Source: Candidatus Zipacnadia bacterium (lineage in GTDB: Bacteria > Armatimonadota > Zipacnadia > Zipacnadales > UBA5352). From it: a DNA stretch of 18,348 bases. The notes under the pieces are model-generated. The model did no database searches. It was not told the DNA's origin and saw only the letters and a list, made by a program, of their open reading frames with translations. Location: NCBI GenBank assembly GCA_029820915.1, contig JALGUI010000012.1, forward strand, positions 1 to 18,348, in the 5' to 3' direction. Position numbers and translations under genes: made by a program. This document shows, piece by piece, positions 7,856-16,263 of this stretch (positions are counted from its first letter, which is position 1; every line of letters begins with the position of its first letter).

Positions 7856-9862
7856 GTGGATAACGCCCCCGTGACCGGATTCGACCTCCGACTGAGGGTC
7901 TTCGCGCTCTTCATCAGCGCGCTTCTGGCGCTGCTGACGGGCCGCTTGTGGATGCTCCAGCTCACCCGATGGGTTGACTACACAGGGCAGGCGCTGGCCA
8001 ACCGCACCTCGATCGTCAGCACCCCGGCCCCACGCGGTCTGATCTACGATCGCGAAGGGCACGTCATCGCTGAGAACCGCCCCAACTGGAGCATCATGGT
8101 AACTCCGGCTGAGCTTCCCGAGGACGGTGCCGAGCGTGAGAAGCTCATCAGGCGGCTGGCCAGCATCCTGCGCGACCGGGACGTCAGCACCACGCAGGTG
8201 CGCGAGGCGATCGACGAGATCTGCGAGCAGGCCGTCGTCACGCCCATGCCCCTGGGCGAGTTCGCGGAGGACCTGCCGATCGAGGTGGTGGCCCAGGTCG
8301 AGGAGCAGCGCCTCGACCTGCCCGGCGTCGGCGTCAGCGAGGGCTTCAAGCGCCACTACCCGTACGGTGACCTCGCCGCCCACGTGCTGGGCTACGCCCG
8401 CCCCATCAGCGGCGAGCAGTACGAGGAATGGCGAGAGTTGCAGTACCCCACCACGGGCGAAGATGTGCCGTCGGAGGAGGAGCTTGGCGTCCAGCCGTGG
8501 CGCGACGACCCTGTCTACGGCCCGAACACGATCTTTGGCCAGAGCGGCATCGAGGCATCCTGCGAGCTCGACACGACCGTGGACCCGCCCGTGCCGGTGC
8601 TGCAGGGGCGCCGGGGCATGCGCGTGTGGGAGGTGGACGTCTTCAACCACCCGCTGCGGCTGATCCGCGAGGAGCGCGTCCCGCAGCAGGGCGCGGGCGT
8701 CTATCTGACCCTCGACCTCGACCTCCAGCGCGTCGCCGAAGAGGCGCTCGACCGGGCTGTGGGCTCGCGGCGGACCGGCGCGGTCGTGCTGCTCGACGTG
8801 CAGACCGGCGAGATCCTCGCCATGGCCTCCAAGCCCAGCATCGACCCCAACCGCTGGGTCGCGGGGTTCTCGACCGAGGAGTACCAGCGGCTGGCCGAGG
8901 ACGAGCGCCACCCGTTCTACAACAAGGCCATCTCCGGCACCTACCCGCCCGGGTCGATCTTCAAGATGATCACGGTGCTCGCGGCGCTGGAGACCACCGA
9001 GCTGTCGCCCGAGCAGGACTTCCAGTGCAGGGGCATCATCCATGAGGGCGCCGACCACCAGCCCTTCCGCTGCTGGCGGCGCGGCGGTCACGGCTGGATG
9101 AACATGTGGCAGGGCATCGCCCAGTCGTGCGATGTGTACTTCTATGAGCTGGTGCGCAAGGCCGGGACGACGTCCGACGCGATCGCGAGGTACGCGCGGC
9201 TCTTCGGCCTGGGCGAGGCAACAGGCTGCGGGCTGCCCGGCGAGGCCGCGGGGGTGGTGCCCGACCGCGAGTGGAAGGCCGATGCCCGCGATGAGGACTG
9301 GTACACCGGCGACACGCTGCAGCTCGCCATCGGCCAGAGCTTCCTGACCGTTACGCCACTGCAGATGGCGGTGGTGACGGCGGCCATCGCGAACGGCGGC
9401 ACCGTTATCCAGCCGCGCATCGTGCGCAAGATTGAGTGGCCCGAGTACCTCGCGCGCGGGCCGACCCTGTTCAAGGCGAAGGTCGTCAGGCGTGTGCCGC
9501 TCGACCCGGATAACCTGAATATCCTGCAGCAGGGGATGCGACGCGCGGTGGTCGGCGAGCACGGCACCGCGCACAACCTGGCCGCCAGCGGCCTGTCGCT
9601 GGCGGGCAAGACCGGCTCGGCGCAGCACTACCTGGACAGGCCGACGCACGCCTGGTTCGTGTGTTACGGGCCGTACGAGCAGCCGCACTTCGCCTGCGCG
9701 GTGCTGGTGACCGAGGGCGGCCACGGCAGTGAAGTCGCGGCCCCGATCGCGCTCGCCGTGATGCGCGCAGCGCTGCAGAAGTACCGCGACGGCCGTCCCG
9801 AGGACCTGCAGGAGCTCCTCGATGAGGCCGAGGAGGCCGCCGCACAGGCCCACGGCGACTGA
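7856..9862 (+). CDS. mrdA: Penicillin-binding protein 2 (class B transpeptidase, elongasome)
   Basis: PBP2 is the monofunctional DD-transpeptidase that works with RodA to build the lateral wall. GTG 7856 follows the PBP1A stop by 6 bases, with GAGG just upstream. A GTG at 7871 is an alternative start. The 668-residue protein has a short cytoplasmic N-terminus and a membrane helix (VFALFISALLALLTG). The PBP dimerisation domain follows (PAPRGLIYDREGHVIAEN, then PYGDLAAHVLGY and GQSGIEASCE). The catalytic domain carries S367-IFK370 in YPPGSIFKM, S424-C-D426 in the SxD position, and K585-T-G587 in AGKTGSAQ. The stretch QLAIGQSFLTVTPLQMA is typical of PBP2. No rodA or mreBCD is visible in the window. 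It sits between PBP1A and a FemAB-type gene, in keeping with a wall-assembly operon. Length and motifs look intact. Confidence 0.95.
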   Translation: MDNAPVTGFDLRLRVFALFISALLALLTGRLWMLQLTRWVDYTGQALANRTSIVSTPAPRGLIYDREGHVIAENRPNWSIMVTPAELPEDGAEREKLIRRLASILRDRDVSTTQVREAIDEICEQAVVTPMPLGEFAEDLPIEVVAQVEEQRLDLPGVGVSEGFKRHYPYGDLAAHVLGYARPISGEQYEEWRELQYPTTGEDVPSEEELGVQPWRDDPVYGPNTIFGQSGIEASCELDTTVDPPVPVLQGRRGMRVWEVDVFNHPLRLIREERVPQQGAGVYLTLDLDLQRVAEEALDRAVGSRRTGAVVLLDVQTGEILAMASKPSIDPNRWVAGFSTEEYQRLAEDERHPFYNKAISGTYPPGSIFKMITVLAALETTELSPEQDFQCRGIIHEGADHQPFRCWRRGGHGWMNMWQGIAQSCDVYFYELVRKAGTTSDAIARYARLFGLGEATGCGLPGEAAGVVPDREWKADARDEDWYTGDTLQLAIGQSFLTVTPLQMAVVTAAIANGGTVIQPRIVRKIEWPEYLARGPTLFKAKVVRRVPLDPDNLNILQQGMRRAVVGEHGTAHNLAASGLSLAGKTGSAQHYLDRPTHAWFVCYGPYEQPHFACAVLVTEGGHGSEVAAPIALAVMRAALQKYRDGRPEDLQELLDEAEEAAAQAHGD

Positions 9863-9905
9863 GGATGCAGGAGCCTGGCGACGCGAAAGAGACCGAGCTG
9901 ACCCC

Positions 9906-10937
9906 ATGCTTGTAGACGAGACCCGCCGAGACGAGTGGAACGACTTCGTGCGCGCCTCCGCCCACCCCAGCGTGATGCAGAGCTGGGAGTGGGGCGAGCT
10001 CAAGGCCGCCACCGGCTGGCGGCCAACCGTGGTCGCCGTTGAGGACGACGGTGGCATCGCGGCGGGCGCGTTGATGCTCGAGCGGCGCCTGCCCTGGGTC
10101 GGCCGCGCGCTGCTCTACGCCCCTCGCGGGCCCGTGCTGGACTGGGACGACGGCGAGATGCTCGCGCGGCTGCTCGGCGACATCCGCGCCCTGGCCCGCG
10201 AGCGCGGCGCCATCGCGCTGAAGATCGACCCGTGCGTGCCCGCCCAGCGCGCCGACGTGGTGGCCGCCCTGAGCCGGCAGGGCTTCCGCTTCGTCGGCTC
10301 CGATGACCCCGACCTGGGCGGTACCCAGCCGCGCTACGTCATGAAGACCGACCTCACGCCCGAGCCGGACGACCTGATGGCGAGCTTCCACAAGAAGTGG
10401 CGCTACAACATCCGGCTGGCGGGGCGCAAGGGCGTGACGGTGCGCGAGGGAACGCGCGATGACCTGCCCGAGTTCTACCGCATCCTCGAGGTGACGGCCG
10501 AGCGCGACGAGTTCCGCGTGCGGGGCGTGGACTACTACGACCGCCTGTACGATCTGCTGGTCCCGGCCGGGGTGGCCAAGCTGTTCGCGGCCGAGCACGA
10601 GGGCCGGATGATCGCCGCCGCCATCCTGTTCCGCATGGGCCACCAGGCGGTCTACGTCTACGGCGCGTCGGACAATGAGCACCGCAACCTCATGCCCAAC
10701 CACCTGCTGCAGTGGGAGATGATGCAGTGGGCGCGGGAGCAGGGCTGCACGGTCTACGACTTCCGCGGGGTGACGCGCGAGGTCGATGGCGAGCCGGTCG
10801 GCGAGCTGGGCGGCCTGAACCGCTTCAAGAGAGGGTTCGCCGCCCGGTACATGGAATACATCGGGGAGTACGATCTGGTCTTCTCCCCCCTGTGGTACCG
10901 GGTCTACACCACCGCCCGGAGCCTGCGGGGCGGATAG
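9906..10937 (+). CDS. FemX/FemAB-family peptidoglycan interpeptide-bridge aminoacyltransferase
   Basis: Members of this family use aminoacyl-tRNA to add amino acids to the peptide stem of lipid II, building the cross-bridge. The 343-residue protein shows the family pattern of two GNAT-like folds. The first contains PSVMQSWEWGELKAATGW, typical of the N-terminal half, with LLYAPRGPVLDW and ALKIDPCVP. The second begins at FHKKWRYNIRLAGRKGVTV, the usual central signature, and ends with the LGGLNRFKRGF block and YDLVFSPLWYRVY. ATG 9906 gives the family start (MLVDETRRDEWNDFV); an in-frame start at 9822 would overlap mrdA. The ribosome site is weak. It lies 43 bp after mrdA in the same direction, consistent with cross-bridge synthesis coupled to cross-linking. 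The transferred amino acid cannot be read from the sequence, and some relatives act on other acceptors. Confidence 0.88.
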   Translation: MLVDETRRDEWNDFVRASAHPSVMQSWEWGELKAATGWRPTVVAVEDDGGIAAGALMLERRLPWVGRALLYAPRGPVLDWDDGEMLARLLGDIRALARERGAIALKIDPCVPAQRADVVAALSRQGFRFVGSDDPDLGGTQPRYVMKTDLTPEPDDLMASFHKKWRYNIRLAGRKGVTVREGTRDDLPEFYRILEVTAERDEFRVRGVDYYDRLYDLLVPAGVAKLFAAEHEGRMIAAAILFRMGHQAVYVYGASDNEHRNLMPNHLLQWEMMQWAREQGCTVYDFRGVTREVDGEPVGELGGLNRFKRGFAARYMEYIGEYDLVFSPLWYRVYTTARSLRGG

Positions 10938-10972
10938 CACCAAGCCGCCGCACGACCGGTGGGCACATGATG

Positions 10973-10995
10973 CGGCCGACCCCGCGGGTCGGCCG
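10973..10995 (+). terminator. GC-rich stem-loop between the FemX-like gene and tldD
   Basis: CGGCCGACCC (10973-10982) pairs perfectly with GGGTCGGCCG (10986-10995) around a CGC loop. No U-run follows, so it is not a classical Rho-independent terminator. It could attenuate or protect the transcript. An overlapping pairing, GACCCC with GGGGTC, is mutually exclusive with it. The space between the genes is only 108 bp and no promoter is clear in it. Confidence 0.4.
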
Positions 10996-11045
10996 GGGTC
11001 GTCTCGTGACCGGGGCGAAGGCGCGGCGAAAACGAGGGGACTGCA

Positions 11046-12458
11046 ATGCGTGAGATGATCGAGGAGATACTGACACAGGCCCGGTCGCGCGGCGCCGACT
11101 TCGCCGACATCCGGATCGCGAACGGCCAGGGCACGTCGATATCGGTCGAGGATGGCCAGGCCGACAAGATCCACTCAGGCGAGAGCTCGGGCGCGGGCCT
11201 GCGCGTCCTCGTGGACGGCGCCTGGGGCTTCGCGCCCACGAACCTGGTGACGCGCGAGGAGCTGCGCCGCTGCCTCGACGACGCGCTGGCCATGGCGCGG
11301 GCGGCCTCCGGCCATGTCACCGACCGGGGCATGGTTGCCGAGGTCGAGCCGGTCGAGGCGCAGGTGGACAGCGACGCCCGGACGGACCCGCGCGAGGTCC
11401 CGCTGTCCGATCGCGTCCGGCGCATCTTCGAAATCGAGCGGGTCGCCCGTGAGCGCGATGAGCGCATCGTCAACACCACCGCCGGCTATCGCGACGCCGC
11501 CGGCACGCTGACCATCGCCAACAGCTTCGGCACCTGGATCGAGCAGGAGGCCACGCGCTGCTCGGTGCGCGTGATGGCGACCGCCCAGAGCGGGGACGTG
11601 CGGCAGTTCGCCACCGAGAGCGAGGCAGGGCCGCGCGGCTACGAAATCATCGAGGAGATCGACCCGGAGGCGTGGGCCGGCGGCACGGCCGACAAGGCGC
11701 TGGCGCTGCTCGACGCCGCGCCGGCCCCGGCGGGCACCTTCGACGTCATCATCGACCCGCGGGTGTGCGGACTGCTGGTGCACGAGGCCTTCGGCCACAA
11801 CGCCGAGGCCGATGCGGTGTGGGCGGGCGAGTCCATCCTGGCCGGCCACGAGGGCGAGCAGGTCTGCTCGGAGTTGGTGACTATCGTCGATGACCCGAGC
11901 ATCGAGGGCATCAACGGCTCGTTCCGCTACGACCACGAGGGGGTGCCCGGCCGCCGCCAGGAGATCATCACCGGCGGCGTGCTGCAGGGCTATCTGCACA
12001 GCCTCGAGACCGCGGCGCGCCTCGGCGCCGAGCCCAACGGCCGGGCGCGCGCGCAGAGCCATCAGGACGAGCCGCTCGTGCGCATGAGCAACACCTTCAT
12101 CGAGGCCGGCGATGCCACGCTCGAGGAGATGATCGCCGACACCGAGCGCGGACTGCTGCTCAAGGGCGCCTACTGGGGCTACGTATTCACGGCCCGCGGG
12201 CAGTTCACGTGCAACGTCGAGAACGCGTGGGCGATCGAGGGCGGAGAGCCCGGCCAACACTACCGCAACGCGTCGTTCGCCGGGCTCACCATGGAGATGC
12301 TCTCGCGCGTGGACGCGGTGGGCGACGAGATCAGCTTCGACCTCGGGGGCATGTGCGGCAAGGGCGGGCAGAGCATGTACGTGGACGCCGGCGGCCCGTA
12401 TCTGCGCATCCGCGACATCGTGGTCGGCGGTCAGCAAGCAGCGGGGAGTGGACAGTGA
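11046..12458 (+). CDS. tldD: TldD metalloprotease subunit
   Basis: TldD is the catalytic half of the TldD/TldE heteromeric zinc protease, which degrades unfolded peptides and in some species matures modified peptides (microcin B17, CcdA antitoxin degradation). The 470-residue protein has the HExxxH zinc motif at H246-EAFG-H251 within LLVHEAFGHNAEAD. A Cys at 437 in GGMCGKGGQSMYV matches the third metal ligand known in the E. coli protein. The N-terminal part (ADFADIRIANGQGTSISVEDG, GAGLRVLVDGAWGFAPTN) is standard for the family. ATG 11046 has GAGGGGA 6 bases upstream. The stop overlaps the start of tldE, implying translational coupling and a fixed subunit ratio. It is cytoplasmic. The physiological substrate here is unknown, and no obvious ribosomal-peptide maturation genes lie nearby. 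Confidence 0.95.
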   Translation: MREMIEEILTQARSRGADFADIRIANGQGTSISVEDGQADKIHSGESSGAGLRVLVDGAWGFAPTNLVTREELRRCLDDALAMARAASGHVTDRGMVAEVEPVEAQVDSDARTDPREVPLSDRVRRIFEIERVARERDERIVNTTAGYRDAAGTLTIANSFGTWIEQEATRCSVRVMATAQSGDVRQFATESEAGPRGYEIIEEIDPEAWAGGTADKALALLDAAPAPAGTFDVIIDPRVCGLLVHEAFGHNAEADAVWAGESILAGHEGEQVCSELVTIVDDPSIEGINGSFRYDHEGVPGRRQEIITGGVLQGYLHSLETAARLGAEPNGRARAQSHQDEPLVRMSNTFIEAGDATLEEMIADTERGLLLKGAYWGYVFTARGQFTCNVENAWAIEGGEPGQHYRNASFAGLTMEMLSRVDAVGDEISFDLGGMCGKGGQSMYVDAGGPYLRIRDIVVGGQQAAGSGQ

Positions 12459-13795
12459 TGAGCGAGCTTCTGGACCTGGCACAGGCGGCGGTTGAGGCGG
12501 CGCGCGCGGCGGGAGCCGACTGGTGCGACGCCTACTGCGCCGACGTCACCGAGATCTCGGTCGATGTCGAGAAGAGCAGCATCAACAACTGCGCCACCAT
12601 CCGCGATCAGGGCCTGTCGGTGCGCGCCTACACCAATGGCGGCCAGGGCTTCGCGAGCGTGCAGCAGCTCTCGGCGCACAGCGCGCGGGAGTGCGCCGAG
12701 CGCGCGGTGGCGATGTCCCGCGCCGCGCACCCCGACGCCGACTTCGTCGCGCTGCCCGAACCCGCGCCGTTCGGCGAGGTCGCCGAGCTGTTCGATGACG
12801 AGATGGCGGGGCTGGGCGCGGACGCCTTTGTCGGCTGGTGCGCGCGCGGCATCGAGGAGGCGCTGGCCGTCGCCGAGGACGCCATCGTGCAGGGTGGCGC
12901 GGGAGCGGGATGGGGCGAATCGGCGCTGGCCGGCTCGACCGGCGTCGCGGTGACACGCCGCGGCAGCTCCGCCAGCCTGTACTTCTTCGTCATCCTCAAC
13001 CGCGACGGCGACGTCGGCAGTTTCTACGAGCACGATCAGGCGCGGCGGCTGGCCGACCTCGAGACCGAGGGCATCGCGACCAAGGCGGCCGAGGACGCCC
13101 TCAAGCAGCTCGGCAGCCGGCCGATACCGACCGCCCGCCTGCCGATCGTTCTCGGCCCGCTGGCGGCGATGGGCCTGGTGGGCTCGGTCATCGGCGCCGC
13201 CGATGCCGAGAGCGTGCAGCGCAACCGCTCGTACCTGGCGGGCCGAGAGGGAGAGCGCATCACCTCCGAGGTGTTGACCGTGCGCGAGGAGCCGCACGTG
13301 CCCGCCGGGATGCGCTCGGCGCCCTGCGATGGCGAGGGCGTGCCAACGGTGCCGCGCACGCTCATCGACGCCGGCGTGCTCACCACCTACCTCCACAACT
13401 CCTACACCGCGTTCAAGGCGGGCGTGGCCCCGACCGGCCATGCCTCACGCGGTGGCTACGGCTCGTCGGTCGGCATCTCCGCGGGCAACCTGCAGGTGCA
13501 GCCCGGCGGGAAGACCGAGGCCGAGCTCATCGCGGAGGTCGATGAGGGGCTCTACATCGCCCACGCGAGCCTCTCGCCCCACTCCATCACGGGCGAGGTC
13601 TCAACCACCGCCGACTTCGGCTACCGCATCGAGGGCGGCGAGCTGACCACGCCGCTTTCCACCACGCTCATCGGCAGCACCGCCGACGAGCTGCTGGGCG
13701 GCATCGACGCGGTCTCCAGCGACTACCGCGAGGAGCCCGGCTTCATCATGCCCAGCATCCGCATCGCCTCCGTCCAGGTGGCGAGCGAAGGGTAG
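12458..13795 (+). CDS. tldE: TldE/PmbA, non-catalytic partner of TldD
   Basis: TldE (PmbA) pairs with TldD to form the protease chamber and lacks the zinc motif; no HExxxH is present here, as expected. ATG 12458 shares its A with the tldD TGA stop (TGATG), and GGGGAG lies about 9 bases upstream. The 445-residue product starts MSELLDLAQAAVEAA, with ADWCDAYCADVTEISVDVE and RDQGLSVRAYTNGGQGFAS in the N-terminal half. The C-terminal half has AGMRSAPCDGEGVPTVPRT, TYLHNSYTAFKAG and SITGEVSTTADFGYRIEGG, blocks typical of PmbA. Length fits the family. It is the last gene of the rightward run; about 440 bp of repeat-rich non-coding DNA follow it. Confidence 0.95.
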   Translation: MSELLDLAQAAVEAARAAGADWCDAYCADVTEISVDVEKSSINNCATIRDQGLSVRAYTNGGQGFASVQQLSAHSARECAERAVAMSRAAHPDADFVALPEPAPFGEVAELFDDEMAGLGADAFVGWCARGIEEALAVAEDAIVQGGAGAGWGESALAGSTGVAVTRRGSSASLYFFVILNRDGDVGSFYEHDQARRLADLETEGIATKAAEDALKQLGSRPIPTARLPIVLGPLAAMGLVGSVIGAADAESVQRNRSYLAGREGERITSEVLTVREEPHVPAGMRSAPCDGEGVPTVPRTLIDAGVLTTYLHNSYTAFKAGVAPTGHASRGGYGSSVGISAGNLQVQPGGKTEAELIAEVDEGLYIAHASLSPHSITGEVSTTADFGYRIEGGELTTPLSTTLIGSTADELLGGIDAVSSDYREEPGFIMPSIRIASVQVASEG

Positions 13796-14237
13796 TCACG
13801 GCGGGTACGAAGGCCACGAAAGCGACGACAGGTACGACAGCCACGGCAGACGGCCAACGACATCGGCGAGGCTGAACCCTCGCCGCTCCATACGACAACG
13901 ACCGCGGCAACGGCGTCGCGCTGGAAGCTCCACGCGGAGAGGCGCCCCCCTTCCCTGGAGTCCAGGCGCCCTCGCCTGGACATGCCGTGGGGAGCCGACC
14001 GCCGCGACAACGGCCGCGGCAACGGCGTCGGGCTGAAAGCTCTACGCGGAGAGGCGCCCCCTTCCCTGGAGTCCAGGCGCCCCCTTCCCTGGAGTCCAGG
14101 CGCCCTCGCCTGGACATGCCGTGGGGAGCCGCTCGCCGCCGTCGCGCGCCGGCAGGTGTCCGTCACCGCCGGCGCGAATACGTTCCACCGTCACGTCACT
14201 CGGCCCGGCCGGGCGCCAGGCGCGTGGGAGCACGTCA
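13796..14237. other. Repeat-rich intergenic region between tldE and the DUF6785-like gene
   Basis: No convincing gene lies here; the open frames across it are built from repeated, palindromic DNA. It begins with degenerate CGAC/ACGACA-type sequence. A stem-loop at 13865-13884 follows (GGCGAGG with CCTCGCC), then the 112-bp-spaced direct repeat described separately. After 14131 the sequence is plain up to the ribosome site GGGAG at 14226-14230. I see no clear promoter or intrinsic terminator. Confidence 0.7.
13893..14131. repeat. Imperfect direct repeat, two copies 112 bp apart, with an internal 23-bp duplication
   Basis: Copy 1 is 13893-13997 and copy 2 is 14005-14131. They share CGACAACG at the start and end in CATGCCGTGGGGAGCCG. 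Copy 2 differs by a few substitutions and one extra 23-bp unit (TTCCCTGGAGTCCAGG followed by CGCCCCC; copies start at 14062 and 14085). Each copy contains the hairpin TCCAGGCG-CCCT-CGCCTGGA, at 13961-13980 and 14095-14114, and a smaller CTGGA-G-TCCAG palindrome just before it. Confidence 0.88.
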
Positions 14238-16229
14238 ATGGCAGTCGATATCGGCACCAGCCGCCAGGAGCAGATCGCCACGCAGCAGCCGCTCATCGGG
14301 CTGACCTGGCGCGCCCTGCTGCTCTCCGTCGTCTTCTGCGTCATCGCCAGCTACTGGATCGAGTGGTCCGAAGTCGTTACCTTCTTCTGCCAGGTCACGG
14401 AGGCGGTGCCGGCCGTCCCGGCGGTCGCGTTCCTGATCGTCCTGGCGGTGCTCAACCCACTGGTGCGGCGCATCAGCGCCCGTCTGTCCCTCGACCGGCG
14501 CGAGGTGCTGATGATCTACGTTTTCCTCACCGTCGCCACCTCGATGGCCGGCTGCGGCATCGCGCGCTTCTTCATCAACACCATCCCCGTGCCGTTCTAC
14601 TTCGCGACCCCGGAGAACGAGTTCGAGTCCATCCACCGGTACATCCCCGAGTGGACGGTGCCGCACGACGAGGAGACGGTGCGACTGCTGTATGAGGCGT
14701 CCGAAACGGGCGCCATCCAGTGGGGACCGTGGATCGTCCCGCTCATCGCCTGGGGCGTCTTCTTCCTGGCGCTGTGGATCACCATGATGGCCATGATGGT
14801 CATGCTCCAGCGCCAGTGGTCGGAGAAGGAGAAACTGACCTACCCGCTGCTGTACCTGCCCGTTGAGGTGACCGAGGGCCTGGGCACCGGAGTGCTGGTG
14901 GCCAACTTCTTCCGCAATCCCGTCATGTGGACGGGCTTCGCGATTGCGGCCATCTACAACCTCACGAACATCATCAACGCCTACAACCCCGGCTTCACCG
15001 CGCTGGGCAAGTACTACGACATCGGCGCGCTGTTCACCGAGCGCCCGTGGAGCGCCATCCAGCCGCTACAGGTGCACTACCGGCCGGAGATGATCGGCTT
15101 CGGCTACCTGGTCAGCACCGAGGTGGCGCTGAGCATCTGGGCGTTCTACCTGCTGCTGCGGATAGAGGCCGTGCTCGCCGCGGGGGCGGGCCTGGATATC
15201 GCCGGCTTCCCGTTCGTGCAGGAGCAGGGCCTCGGCGCGTATCTCGCCATGGCGGTCTTCCTGCTGTGGATCGCCCGCGAGCACCTGGCGCAAGTCTTCC
15301 GCAAGGCCTTCACCGGCGACCCGTCGATCCGCGACGATGACGAGCCGATGAGCTATCGCCTGGCGGTCTTCGCCTTCGTCGGCGGCCTCGCCGTGGTCCT
15401 CGCCTGGGTCAACGCCGCCGGCATGGCGCTGTGGGTGGCGCTGCTGTACTTCGCGCTGATTCTGGCCGTGGCGCTGGTCTACGCGCGCATCCGCGCCGAG
15501 GTCGGCGTGCCGCTGATCTGGATGTTCCCGTACTACCAGCACTACAAGTTCATCAAGTACACGCTGGGCAGCGCGCCGCTCCAGGTGGGGGGGAGCTGGC
15601 AGACGCTGACTACCTTCACGACGCTTGTGTTCCTGTCGCGCGGGTACTACCCGGCGCTGATCGGCTACCAGGCCGAAGGCTTCCGGCTGGCGCGTGACAC
15701 CCGCATCAGCCAGAGGTCCATGTCGTGGCTGCTCATCATCGCGATGGTCGTCGGCTTCTACGTGGCGATCTGGCTGCATCTGCGAGCCTACTACATGTAC
15801 GGCTCGGGCGGGCTCACATCGCTGGGCGGGTGGGGCTACGGCATCGCCATGCAGGAGTACGAGCAGCTCACGGGCTACGCCAAGGGCCACTCCTCGCCCG
15901 ACCTGTGGCGCATTGGCGCGACCAGCGCCGGCTTCCTCGCCACCGCCGCCCTGACCATCGTGCGCATGATCTTCCTGCGTTTCCCGCTCCACCCGCTGGC
16001 CTTCGGCATGGCGGGCTCGTACGGGAGCCTCATCTGGGGCAGCTTCTTCATCGTCTGGATCGTCAAGAGCATCGTCTTCAAGCTCGGCGGCATGTCGGCC
16101 TACAAGCGCCTGGTCCCGGGCTTCCTGGGGCTCGCCCTGGGCCACTACTTCACCGCCGGCATCTGCTGGGGCCTCATCGGCGCATTCGGCGGCGAGACCT
16201 TCCGGCGATACTACGTCTACTTCGGCTAG
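14238..16229 (+). CDS. Polytopic membrane protein of the DUF6785/DUF6784 type
   Basis: No member function is known to me. The 663-residue protein has a short hydrophilic N-terminus, a dozen or so hydrophobic segments, and a soluble stretch after the third segment (roughly residues 115-155). Segments include ALLLSVVFCVIASYW, VAFLIVLAVLNPLV, IVPLIAWGVFFLALW, AYLAMAVFLLWIA and LYFALILAVALVYARI. Recognisable blocks are LSLDRREVLMIYVFLTVATSMAG, split here as LSLDRREVLMIY and VFLTVATSMAG, RQWSEKEKLTYPL, and RAEVGVPLIWMFPYYQ. From memory these match a large DUF6785 (N-terminal) and DUF6784 (C-terminal) family common in Planctomycetes, Armatimonadetes and Verrucomicrobia relatives, perhaps related to oligopeptide transporters. 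ATG 14238 has GGGAG 7 bases upstream. It is followed after 34 bp by a nucleoside phosphorylase gene. A transporter role is an inference from topology. Confidence 0.75.
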   Translation: MAVDIGTSRQEQIATQQPLIGLTWRALLLSVVFCVIASYWIEWSEVVTFFCQVTEAVPAVPAVAFLIVLAVLNPLVRRISARLSLDRREVLMIYVFLTVATSMAGCGIARFFINTIPVPFYFATPENEFESIHRYIPEWTVPHDEETVRLLYEASETGAIQWGPWIVPLIAWGVFFLALWITMMAMMVMLQRQWSEKEKLTYPLLYLPVEVTEGLGTGVLVANFFRNPVMWTGFAIAAIYNLTNIINAYNPGFTALGKYYDIGALFTERPWSAIQPLQVHYRPEMIGFGYLVSTEVALSIWAFYLLLRIEAVLAAGAGLDIAGFPFVQEQGLGAYLAMAVFLLWIAREHLAQVFRKAFTGDPSIRDDDEPMSYRLAVFAFVGGLAVVLAWVNAAGMALWVALLYFALILAVALVYARIRAEVGVPLIWMFPYYQHYKFIKYTLGSAPLQVGGSWQTLTTFTTLVFLSRGYYPALIGYQAEGFRLARDTRISQRSMSWLLIIAMVVGFYVAIWLHLRAYYMYGSGGLTSLGGWGYGIAMQEYEQLTGYAKGHSSPDLWRIGATSAGFLATAALTIVRMIFLRFPLHPLAFGMAGSYGSLIWGSFFIVWIVKSIVFKLGGMSAYKRLVPGFLGLALGHYFTAGICWGLIGAFGGETFRRYYVYFG

Positions 16230-16263
16230 CGCCACGTTCAGCCCGTCCACGGAGACAGCGACC

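Noticed and set aside
7685..10057. 790-codon open frame on the minus strand across PBP1A/PBP2
   Set aside because: It covers PBP2 and parts of its neighbours, has no recognisable domain, and its composition (rich in Arg, His, Gly, Ala) is typical of an antisense shadow.
10973..10995. Classical Rho-independent terminator after the FemX-like gene
   Set aside because: The stem is strong, but no U-run follows and tldD continues in the same direction; kept only as a low-confidence stem-loop.
11175..13441. Long minus-strand frames opposite tldD and tldE
   Set aside because: Antisense shadows of two genes with unmistakable family motifs.
13893..14131. CRISPR-like array
   Set aside because: Only two long imperfect copies with no regular short repeats or unique spacers, and no cas genes.
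13723..14344. Open frames within the repeat region after tldE
   Set aside because: They are made of the repeated palindromic units (recurrent RLDSREGG or LPWSPGA patterns) with no ribosome site or coding signature.
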